Shown here: positions 54,396 through 64,000 of the stretch, in pieces
How positions within the stretch are numbered: position 1 is the first letter of the stretch
Layout of the letters: every line of letters starts with the position of its first letter
Assembly (NCBI GenBank): GCA_029582155.1
Contig: CM055899.1
Coordinates: 52,720,520-52,784,519 of the forward strand
DNA: 64,000 nt
Direction: 5' to 3'
From: Panopea generosa
Lineage: Eukaryota > Mollusca > Bivalvia > Adapedonta > Hiatellidae
Position numbers and translations under genes: made by a program
The notes under the pieces: generated by a model
What the model was told of the DNA's origin: nothing
Database searches by the model: none
The model's input: the letters and a program-made list of their open reading frames with translations, nothing else

Positions 54396-54828
54396 ATACA
54401 GAAATGAACTATTGTGTGTGTCCGCCTACAATTTTTAATACATATTTTAAAGTCAATGTTGTGTGCTGTACAAGAGATGAAGTTTTAACTAAGAATTCTT
54501 TATTATTACATTAACTGTACTAGTATATCACTTGTAATGGACACATGGTACATACTGTTATGTTGTTGGTACTTGATGACATCTCAAAATGACCGTATCA
54601 ACTAGAAGGTGATGCTCATGGACCACTTAACAGAAAATATGTTCATCCTGAACACCGCAGGGACAGCAAATCTACGTTCTATAAACAAAACAAAAACAGT
54701 TCACCTGAAACAAGTTGTAGTTTATTGAATTATGAAGGCCACTGACCCAAAACACAGTATTGAATATATACTTCCATTTTAAACCAAGTACAGTAACTGT
54801 TGTACCACTTGTTACTTTTTATATTTCT

Positions 54829-54964
54829 TCTGTTTGCTTCTCATGTTTTCTGGTTGTCTTTACTAAAACTTAGTCTTTCTTCTCAGTCCATATATCTGTT
54901 TGTTTCTCATGTTTTCTGGTTGTCTTTTCTAAAACTTAGTCTTTCTTCTCAGTCCATATATCTG
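54829..54964 (+). repeat. 67-bp two-copy tandem duplication
   Basis: TTTCTCATGTTTTCTGGTTG, TCTTTACTAAAACTTAGTCT, TTCTTCTCAGTCCATATATC is repeated twice with one or two differences. Confidence 0.85.
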
Positions 54965-54989
54965 TTTCTTATCAAAGTGGACTTGTATT

Positions 54990-55770
54990 TCAGAAAAGTT
55001 ACTCATATTCACAACAGCTACTCTAATGTACTTGAATTCTAAAACCATAAATTGTAGTAGACATGAGTACAATATATTCAGAACAGCTACTGTATTGTAC
55101 TTGAATATTTATAACAGCTACTCTATTGCTCTTGAGTATTGATTGATTGATTGATTGAATATTTAGCGTCATTTTTATGCCATCGAGGGCTAACAGACGA
55201 TCAGTTAACCTAACCACTTTTTCCTGGGATTAACCAGTACTAGAGCACACCCCATCTCCGCAAGTAACTGATAACTTTCCCACTTGAATCAGTGGTGAGA
55301 GACGAATGATAATGAGACACAATGTCGTATATCAATCATCACGGAGACTGTTGCCGGGCGGGGGATTCGAACTCACGACCACTGGATTGACAGTCAGACG
55401 TGTAACCGACTGAGCTAATCGGGCCCGGCTTTGAGTATTGAGGACAGCTACTCAAATGTACTTGAGTATTGAGGACAGCTACTATAATGTACTTGAGTAT
55501 TGAGGACGGCTACTCTAATGTACTTGAGTATTGAGGACAGCTACTCTAATGTACTTGAGTATTGAGGATGGCTACTCTAATGTACTTGAGTATTGAGGAC
55601 GGCTACTCCAATGTACTTGAGTATCGAGGATGGCTACTCTAATGTACTTGAGTATTGAGGATGACTTCTCTTATGAACTTGAGTATTGAAGATGGCTACT
55701 CTAATGTACTTGAGTATTAAGGACTGCTACTCTACTGTACTTGAGTATTGAGGACAGCTACTGGATTATG
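54990..55770 (+). repeat. Minisatellite (TACTTGAGTATTGAGGACAG), split by a SINE
   Basis: Units of about 31 bp, CTACTCTAATGTACTTGAGT then ATTGAGGACAG. About ten units lie at 55437-55765, and about four diverged units before 55137. The intervening 55138-55430 is an inserted SINE. Confidence 0.85.
55138..55431 (-). repeat. tRNA-derived SINE, family B, inserted in a minisatellite
   Basis: On the minus strand, head GGGCCCGATTAGCTCAGTCG and tail AATATTCAATCAATCAATCA. TTGAGTATTGA occurs on both sides and could be a target duplication, but this string is also part of the host array. Confidence 0.8.
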
Positions 55771-55996
55771 TTGGACCTCTTGTTTTAATTTAGAAATTGC
55801 TCACCGATGTGGTCATTAAATATCTGTTTGTAATGTATTCTTGAAACGTTTTTATTTTTATGTATATGTTGACAGCATGCTTGAGAAAATGTATATATTG
55901 TTCTGTATCTATTTTCTTTCTTTATTTATTGATTTTAACACATTTTCCTATTTGTAGTGTATAAATGTAAGTTAATATTATATAGTTTTACATAAA

Positions 55997-56013
55997 AATA
56001 AAAAGTAAATAAA
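55997..56013 (+). terminator. CIT: Candidate poly(A) signals of CIT
   Basis: Two AATAAA hexamers at 55997-56002 and 56008-56013, in the expected orientation, about 1.6 kb after the stop. These are candidates only. Confidence 0.45.
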
Positions 56014-56040
56014 CAACATTTGGGCAAGAAATTCTGTCGT

Positions 56041-58125
56041 ATCATTAATTCTTGAAGAACTGTTAGATTCGTGAATTGTTGAAAATGTAAAGACTCTTTG
56101 TATACTTCATATTGTTAGAATACCCATACCTGTAGCTTGCAGAACGGGTACATAGAACATGAACTACATGTATTTTGCTGATAATGTGCGTTCCAAATAT
56201 ATAAAATAACCTTTTTCTGGACAAATATCACAGAGTACACAAACATGTAAACAATGTGTACTAAACACCTTTTCTGTACATTCATCTTTCTTCAGCTGTT
56301 AATTTGGATGTGTTAACTTTGTAAGTTTTATAGCAATAGATAGCATTTATTTTATATAATATACATTTACATTTTCTCAGCAAACTTTCAAGCAAGATGT
56401 TGTTTTGTTCATAATGTGTAGTAGGAAAATTCGATAGTCGTGTTTTAACACATTTAAAAGAAACACAATTTTCTTCAGAGTAAATTAGAAATACATGTAC
56501 ATAATATAAAGTTGTGATTTGATGTGGTTTGGAAGTAGATCCGCTTTATGCAAAAAAGAATTGTTATCAAAAAGGCAAATTTCATCAAATTGCAATTTAC
56601 AAAAATCATCTTTGAGTGTATTCAATTCAATTCAAGTTTATTCAGGTATATCAGATCATTCATTCACATTTCATTCACTGGATATTTTCATAATTTGTTA
56701 TAAACCAAAGTATTTATGTGCCATTAAAACCTTGACTTTGCTGTTTACATGTCTTATTGGTATTTTCTGTGTACAGCTCATCTCTGAGATTACTGCCACA
56801 TCATCTCCTGGCATATCTTGAGAACAAAACAAAACTCCCACTGTATAATATCAAATGCATGATTTTGATGTGCTTTACTATGGAATGTATACAGGAGGAT
56901 TAGAACGCCCATGATTTCATTTACATTCTACATACCTACCGGTACATTCAATTTTAAAGATTAGTAAATAACCATTTCATATTTTTCTACCAATTTAAAA
57001 ATCTGTTTCAGAGTTATCTTTTCTTGCAGTCGCCACAAACCTGTCCAAGATCAAAATCACAAAATCTCGTCATGTTGACAAATGCCTGATGTAATGGCTG
57101 CCTCTATATACATGTATTCTCCTTTTTGGTCAACAACAAAGATTTAACTCTGTCAGTTTGGTATCTTTTCATCGAATAGAATAGAATCTTTTTTTCTATA
57201 ATACACAAAGTAAAACACTATCTTAACTTCATGGCAGTTGTCATCCTGAATTTTCAGTAAAATAATGGTTTCCAATTAATAGCTTTTGAAAGTGTCTATG
57301 TATTTAAAGGAAATATCACTACCTTTTTTACTTGATATTTGGTAACATTTAGTGGGGGCATCAATGTCCTTTATACACATTTCTAGTTTTCATTAATTAT
57401 AGTTTTTTTCAGTGAATTGTTATTAATGATTTCACTGTTAAAAATAGTAAAATTATAAATGATAATTAACTGTTTTATTCCGTAATAAAATTGTTGGTAT
57501 CAATGGAACACCAATTGAAATCACTTGTGAACACAGAAATTTATGTTTTCCATACCACTTAAGTGTTCCACACCGCTTAAGTAATCACTTTATGGATTAA
57601 AAATTATATTCCATCAAAACCAACAATTTTGTTCTTAAAAAGCATATTGAGACAGTAACCTGATTGGGAGATGAGAGGGGTGAAACTTTTTCAGAAATGC
57701 TGGACATTCATGAACATCTTCTGTAATTGTAGGCAAACAGCACATAATTATTGCATTTATCATATACACCTGAATAAATGCTTCCATAAGCAATGCATTT
57801 TGAAAAAGGGGGAGTTTATTTGCACCCCTGAGAAATCAAAATTTAGATATTGTATGAAATATGCCATAAAACATACTGCTGGTAGTGAGACATTTATCCA
57901 ACTTTAAAATGTTGAAAACAGACCAGAAATCTATATGTAATTTAATGTATTGTTAAACCAGTAATTTCCAGAGTGATCTTTTATACCGTTCCATTGTTTC
58001 TGATCAAAAGTACTTTTTTATTGTACATAAAAATAAAATGACCAATCAAGCTTGATAGTTATGTTCTTATATGCATTTCCCAGTAAGACTTCAACTACAT
58101 TAAACTGTTTAGAGTTTTTTTTTTT
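56041..58125. other. Intergenic sequence
   Basis: AT-rich sequence without convincing genes. A short TTCAATTCAATTCAAGTTTA segment near 56619 is the inverted form of a tail (…AATAAACTTGAATTGAA) common at ends of retroposons or transcripts. Confidence 0.45.
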
Positions 58126-58398
58126 TAATATTTAGCATCATTATTATGCGAATGAGGGTTAACAGATGATCTGGTAACCATACCAGTTTTTCCTGGGATC
58201 CAGTACTCGAGCACACCCATCTCTGCAAGTATCTGATATCATTTTCCCACTTGAAACAGCAGTGAGAGACAAATGACAATGAGATGCAATGTTGTATATT
58301 AATCATCACAGCGACAGTGGCCAGGTGTGGATTCCACCTCACAATCCCTGAATTGAAAGTCAGAATGTGCTACCAACTGAACTAACTGGTCCCAGCTT
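58126..58398 (-). repeat. tRNA-derived SINE, family B, diverged
   Basis: On the minus strand, GGACCAGTTAGTTCAGTTGG (head), GAGGTGGAATCCAC (box B-like, mutated) and the family B body. Confidence 0.65.
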
Positions 58399-60627
58399 AT
58401 TTAGCGTGTAAATCTAGTGTGGGTAATAATAAAGTACACAGCTGCATCAGTGACTTCATGTAGTGTCCCTCTACCAATAAAACTGGCTGCCATATACAGC
58501 CTAGCTCGTGATACAATAATGGTTAATTGTGAAAACATAGTATCTTTTATTGGGAGCTTTTTTTTTTGTGATAGCATTATTTCTTTTTCTCCCTCTTTCA
58601 TTGTTAAGATTAGGAAATAAAAAAAAACACGAAACATTTTATGTATTGCAATTACTAAAACATATACGGTACCAAAATACATGTTCCGACATGCCTCACG
58701 CTTTAATACCTTGGGCTCACTGGGGACTGTGATGTTTTTTTTAAAAAGATCATGTTGCATTATCAACACATCCAAGGTTACATACAACTTACATTAAGAA
58801 ATCAGTTGACTGAATCTGCCATAAAAAAATTCCAAATGACTTGCGGTTTAAAGGGAGTTTATCAGGAAAAATGTTATAAATGTCTTAAGACAGGTCGTTG
58901 CTTCAGATTAATTTGCTCTGAAAGCATAGAAATGGGAAAATAGCTATGGTGGCTGTTTAAGACAAGTGGCTGCTTAATAGAGATGACCGCTTACACAAGT
59001 TTGACTGTATGTTGTTCACTTGATTCACCTATGTAATCTGCCCTATAGTTTTACAACACAGTTTTTCCTTAAAGATACATGTACAACAAATAATTAAAAT
59101 AAGAATTCAAATTTAAAAAAATACATAAAGTTAGATTGGTAATGTTCACAAATATAAACATTTTTTATTAGTTACACAATACAGTCATATTACTGTTTTA
59201 TCTGTTGCGATTAGTAATATTACCTTCATTGTGCAGTACATAATTATTTGGGGGCAATAATGCAAATTTGCTTCGGGTATGCACATGTTTTAAAATTATC
59301 TTCCAGAAAAAATCTTGAATTTTAATAACTGCTGTTTTCTAACTAAAATTTCATTTGTAATACAGTTGAAATGGGGCAGAGAATGTAATACAAAACAAAA
59401 TAAAGAATGTTTTTTAAGAAAAGGTGTGGGTGTGGTTGTTGAACGGTTGCGCAGTAACAAAGCTGAAATAGGGCAAAATATTTAATTTAAAACTTAACTT
59501 TAAAAAGAATCGGGGTGGGGGGTAAATGGAGGAGGAGCACAGTGTTTAAAACAAAAAAAAATTGGGTTTGTAGGAAGAATTAATAAAGTTGAAAAAATTC
59601 AACAGAGTATTTCATTTCATTAATATAATATAATTATTTCTAAAAGAATCGTAGGGGTGGTGTAATAAGGTGTTTCCCATAAATAATTATTTTTGTACTG
59701 TGACCTATCATGACAAAAGTTATCAGTCAAGATATATTTACAACAGTTCATATAAATACCCAAGACAGCTTTCAAAGTGAACAAGATACTGAACCCAAAA
59801 GTTATAATATTCTATAATGATACACATTAAACATTAATAAAACTAGAATCAACATATGTTTGAAATTAAATACAATACAACAAACATAAGAAGCATAATA
59901 CAAAAGTAGTGTCTATATAGACCCTATATACATCTTGTGCCCGAACTTTAACATAGAGTTTTAAACCAAATTTCTACTTCTCATTCTAATTTTTGGCCTT
60001 GAACTTCAATACAGATGCCCCTTTTATGGTACAGAATGCTACAACGTATTTATAAGCAACTTTTATATGCTAACTTTCACTCGCATAATGGTAAACGCAG
60101 TTCCAGTCACCGAGTTCCACGCATGTAACTGCAAGCCATAGCAACGCACGAACAATTACAAGAAAATAATGCAGACTTGCGAGAAGCGGACGCCGGGGTG
60201 TGTACAAAAGCTCCCCTATTCATAGAGAATAATCGAGTTAAAATGAAGCCTTGTTTTGAAATCTCAATAACATAATTATATGATATCAATACAACTGTCA
60301 TATTTCCAAAAAATATATAAAATTTGAATCTCTACAATTCCCACAAAAATGTCGGGAAAACAGTATATTTCTACAATTACATTAATCTAATATTGGGGCA
60401 TTTGCTAGTTCCGACGAATAATTTTCAAAAAAAAACAAACTAATAGATTTGGTTCTTTCCAAAAGTGCAAAAAAAAATGAGTTTCGTGTTCGATTTCTAG
60501 CTTAAACAATCTAAATTATTCAAACTTTGGTTTATTTTCCACGATAGTTAATTAGAATAAGGTATATAAGTAATATTACCTCATATTTTTCCAACTTGTG
60601 TGTCACATTCGATCGCAGTATATTTTT
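58399..60627. other. Intergenic sequence, nothing firm
   Basis: AT-rich sequence. The stretch 60100-60240 has more CpG than its surroundings and could be promoter-like, but I see no supporting motif strong enough to call. Confidence 0.4.
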
Positions 60628-60917
60628 TTATTTCTGCAAAATGATTCCACGTCTATTCTCAATGTCCCAAGTCACACCGTGTCCAAACGTTTCCGGAGGA
60701 GGCGGTTGAAACGTTGGATGACGGTGGGGTAACGTTGAATGACGGTGGGATTCGCGATCAGCGGTAAGAAAACTATCTTTTTTAACTATTGTTGATAATT
60801 TTTGGAAAATCTGAGTCGAGCAAGATGATGTCGTATCATTTCTGATCACTTGACAGTAACCGAATCTGTGCAGACTGTAGCCGTTTTCTTGATCATTCGG
60901 GAAATACAAGGAATTTT
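60628..60917 (-). CDS. Candidate terminal exon, unknown protein
   Basis: On the minus strand, the acceptor TTTACACAG is followed by 96 codons and TAA: NSLYFPNDQENGYSLHRFGY and onward, with HRHPTFQPPPPETFGHGVTW near the end. The composition is protein-like with a Pro/His-rich motif. I do not recognise the family. The previous exon must end in phase 1. Confidence 0.35.
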
Positions 60918-61617
60918 CTGTGTAAACATTGGCATGAATGTTTTAAAAGTGCGAAAACTGTCTTGTTTCCGAACATAATTTGATATATCATTTTCTTTTA
61001 TAAGCAATACCCTCCTCAACATTATATTTTTACCCCATATGGTCGTTTACTACTGTAAAATTGATTTAGTGACGGTTTTATAGTGAAAAAACCGCGTAAC
61101 GATGGAGGAGCTGGTGGAGCTGTTTGAAAGTTGCGTAACGCTGGAGGATGGTGGATTTACTAAAAGCACCTTTTCTTAGGCTTCTCATGCAAGCGGTCAA
61201 CTTTTCGGTTGTTACTCTGTTGTAAATATATTTCAAAAAATGTTACTATGGTGTATGTATGTACTGTAAAGAAACTCAAACTGATAATTGCCATTATGAG
61301 CAGTATAAAAGATATATAGATTTTAATAAGTATGAAATTACGCACAACTAACACTCTAAGCACAGCTAAGTGTAACCAGTTACCCGGGAGACTTTTGGTG
61401 TGAGTTAGTGCCAATCATTCCCATTTATAAGTTTGTCTTCTTTATATAGAACTCATCATAACTCATCATACGGTCCTACAGAAAAGTATTGAATCAGGAC
61501 ACAAATCATGATATTCCTGTTGAGTGTAATTTACTAATTTAAATTATTATTGTTCAATTACGAAACACAATATTTACTTCATTTTCTTTTGTTAAAGTAT
61601 GTTTGTATTATTCACAG

Positions 61618-61731
61618 GAGATTATTTATGCGAACATCAAGGACAAGCGCTGTATATTCAGTCCACGAAAATGGTCAATGCAGTGCTCAGGACGAGCGAG
61701 GTGAAATAACCGATGACCCTATAGTGATAAG
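61618..61731 (+). CDS. Candidate exon, unknown protein (part 1)
   Basis: Acceptor ATTATTCACAG, weak donor ATAAG|GTTTTC, 114 nt: RLFMRTSRTSAVYSVHENGQ and onward to ITDDPIVI. It ends in phase 2, which joins in frame with 62333. An in-frame ATG at 61628 could be a start instead. Family not recognised. Confidence 0.35.
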
Positions 61732-62040
61732 GTTTTCATTTTTAAACTTATAGCTGTTGATAATCATGAAGGACCTGAAAAAGTGTCAATATACTTGAAT
61801 AATTATTTTTTCTCTCCAGACTTATCTGGTAGTGCTATAACCGGTTATTCATGACTTCGATAAATTCGATACAGTAAAACGGATGTTTCGAAAAAAATTC
61901 GGATTTTTCACATTTCGACACGAAAAATTGTCAGTTTCTTAGATTAATACTAAATATTATTTGAAAATCAGGATATGCTTTTATCATTAGATGACCACAT
62001 TATTTAATTTACTATTCAACTGTTGATCTACTGCACTAAC

Positions 62041-62190
62041 CTTTCTCAATGCGTTGTCGAATCGAGAAAGCTCATATGATAAGGGTTCAGAATACGTGGT
62101 AAGTCCGAATACCAATTTGGCCACATCCTCCAACATCATTGGACCCAATACTCTAGGTAATTTGTTCACCACCTCTGGTTCATAGTACAT
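62041..62190 (-). CDS. Candidate first exon, unknown protein
   Basis: On the minus strand, ATG at 62190 opens 50 codons, MYYEPEVVNKLPRVLGPMML and onward to FDNALRK, then donor AAG|GTTAGT. It has protein-like composition and a good donor. It ends in phase 0, so it does not join directly to the candidate exon at 60917. Confidence 0.35.
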
Positions 62191-62332
62191 TAAGTTTTGT
62201 TTTAAACCAAAGAATAGTTAGATCCACTGACCGCCGTACTTAACTAAAATACTGTTGATTAACGGAGTAAAGCGAAAATGAATCAATCATGCAATGAACA
62301 TTTCATATTATCTGTTAAATTTATCTTTTCAG

Positions 62333-62603
62333 AAATCACGCATTTGACGACCAAGCACGCAAAAAAAAAGGAAGATTCTATTTGGGACAATATCTGCGTC
62401 TTCAGCACTATCTCGAGGGCCATTACCAGTCGGACAACATCACAGGAAAGACGAGTCAAAAATACTCCAGTCTGAAAGACTTGGCATTGAATTTTAAATA
62501 TTTTAAAAGGACTGGTGAGGTTTACTCTGGACTTTTTGAAAAAAAAATCAGCAAACAAAGACAGTCCTTTTTCCATTTAATTGTTAAAACTGAACTTCAG
62601 TAA
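62333..62603 (+). CDS. Candidate last exon, unknown protein (part 2)
   Basis: Acceptor ATCTTTTCAG. With 61618-61731 it reads ...PIVIR|NHAFDDQARKKKGRFYLGQY, LRLQHYLEGHYQSDNITGKT and runs to TAA at 62601. AATAAA follows about 12 bases after the stop. The last ~30 codons look less protein-like; a donor (CTG|GTGAGG) at about 62515 could end the exon earlier. Family not recognised. Confidence 0.4.
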
Positions 62604-62984
62604 TATGAAATACGAAATAAATAGGCAATCATATCCCCTTAATCAACAAAACCATTTTATATTATTTGTACAAAAGGGGAGCTAACTTTATAAAACATAT
62701 TGGTGTTAAAGGGACACATGGTAGTGATACAGACTTTCTGATAAAGAGCATTTTTTTTCTAAAGTTCTTAGGTAACAATATCACCTTCCTTATATTATAC
62801 TCTATGTGTTTAAAATTACAAAATTATAATACTGATATAATATTAGTGACATGTAACTTCATATGTTTAATGTTTGATATCTAGTTAATACTAGTCAGCT
62901 CCTTGAGTTTGATATTAATGTTTATAACTAGTCAATGTGCTTCTGTCACTGTTTGTATTATACACAAGTAGTTCATTTCAAGTT

Positions 62985-63060
62985 TATTAATCTATTATTG
63001 TATATGATTGATGCCCTATGGGCCTAGTTGCTGAATAAAACTTGAAAACTTGATGTTGAA
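62985..63060 (+). repeat. Retroposon-like 3' end
   Basis: GATTGATGCCCTATGGGCCT then AGTTGCTGAATAAAACTTGA. A short inverted GCCC/GGGC stem and AATAAA are typical of the ends of dispersed mollusc retroelements or transcripts. The body is not recognised. Confidence 0.35.
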
Positions 63061-63409
63061 ATTAATATTTCTCCATGTCTACACATAAATCAATCTGTAC
63101 TCCTATAAAAAAAAAATAATAATAATAACCTCCTATCATTGCGATTCACAACTTAATAATTTGACAAAATTAGTTATTTATTTTATAAAGCTAGTGCTGG
63201 CTTGCAAGTTTTGAAACAATGAGTAAAACATCTTTAAAAATACAAAATGGTCGTGACTATTATTTTATCACACAGTTCCAAACGTTTTGTCATTGATGAT
63301 TTTCAGTCTTTTAACCATTTACAAGAAATTTGCCCTTTTCCAAAACCACGAGTGAAATTATGCACTGTGGTATTTTCATGTCATGTACATACATTATAGA
63401 AACAAGAAA

Positions 63410-64000
63410 TGTCACTGGTAAGTGTCGCATGCCCCCCCAAATGGTCGTTGAAAAATAACAATATAATTATGTTATAATAGGTAGCGATGTATCTATGAAG
63501 GACGGACTTGAATAAAAGTGTTGTCATACATACTAAAAGTGTTACCTTGATCTTTGAGGTATGGGTCTAGGTCTTACTTATGGCACGTCGTCATGTCATC
63601 TTGATAAATTGAAACAAGTTAAAGGCAAAGTCAAAGACCAGACACACAATATCAAACAATTTGAAAGTGTGACCTTTATCTTTGAGGAAAGGTTCTGGGT
63701 CTAACATGCGACACCTAATTATGTCATGTTGATCAACTGAGCCAAGAGTTTTTAAAATTTATTCATAGATGACAGACCGGACATGAAATGTCAAAATGAC
63801 TGAAAGTGTTGTCAAACAAAGTTAAATTGTGACCTTGACTTTTGAAGTGGGAGTTTGGGTATTAAGTGCAACACGTCGTCATGTTATGTTAATCATTTAC
63901 AACAAGTATTTATAAAAATCCATCTTTGCACGACAAAGCTACAGGCCGGACACGAAATCTCACACAGACTCAAAGTGTTGTCAAACTAAAATTGTGACCT
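63410..64000 (-). repeat. Dispersed repeat G1, minus strand, running out of the window
   Basis: Read on the minus strand, it ends CACTTACCAGTGACATTTCT at 63410 and contains degenerate TCAAAGGTCAAGGT-type boxes and AACATAACATGACGACGTGT. The left end lies beyond base 64000. Confidence 0.75.

Larger units (their letters stand above)
54396..56040 (+). other. CIT: Probable CIT 3' UTR
   Basis: AT-rich sequence from the stop to the AATAAA pair near 56000. It includes a 67-bp tandem duplication (54829-54964), a ~31-bp minisatellite and a SINE. The UTR end is an inference; an earlier poly(A) site is possible. Confidence 0.5.

Noticed and set aside
60130..60150. X-box-like ciliary promoter motif (GTTGCTATGG on the minus strand)
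   Set aside because: Only the first half of the motif matches, and no gene start is established there.

Overview
The window is animal nuclear DNA, most likely from a mollusc and probably a bivalve (inference). The evidence is AT-rich sequence, GT-AG introns, tRNA-derived SINEs, short inverted-repeat DNA elements, and long dispersed repeats of the types common in mollusc genomes (boxes such as GGTCAAGGTCAC, and 'TTTTTAGCTCTACTGGCC' starts).

The dominant feature is one plus-strand gene filling bases 1 to about 56,000: the 3' part of a citron Rho-interacting kinase (CIT) orthologue. I resolved 25 exons (133-806 to 54173-54395) with compatible splice phases throughout. They encode 1,388 residues: a long coiled coil (about residues 1-640), a basic linker, a C1 zinc finger (765-813), a PH domain (about 845-965), a citron-homology (CNH) domain (about 985-1310) and a Ser-rich tail ending in a PDZ-ligand-like S-D-I. 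The kinase domain and 5' end lie upstream of the window.

The 11-kb intron 22 (38,476-49,627) holds a two-exon antisense gene (48,611-44,765) for a RING-less double B-box, coiled-coil, NHL-like beta-propeller protein. Its reading frame is broken once near the end.

The introns are unusually rich in minisatellites, about 9-10 kb in total. Two consist of copies of the adjoining exon boundary itself: after exon 6 the unit carries the exon end plus its 5' splice site, and before exon 9 the unit carries the 3' splice site plus the exon start. In both cases the unit nearest the true exon has an in-frame TGA. Other arrays (19.4-21.1, 31.3-32.4, 38.8-39.7 kb) contain repeated TAG or CAG acceptor-like motifs. 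A 15.5-18.4 kb array contains a recent 962-bp higher-order duplication. Mobile DNA includes at least three tRNA-derived SINE families, a TTAA-flanked piggyBac-like MITE family, a palindromic MITE family that has taken in two different long repeats, and other foldback elements.

From 56 kb onward the window is mostly intergenic. Weakly supported exon-like segments occur on both strands between 60.6 and 62.6 kb. I found no rRNA gene, functional tRNA gene or CRISPR array.
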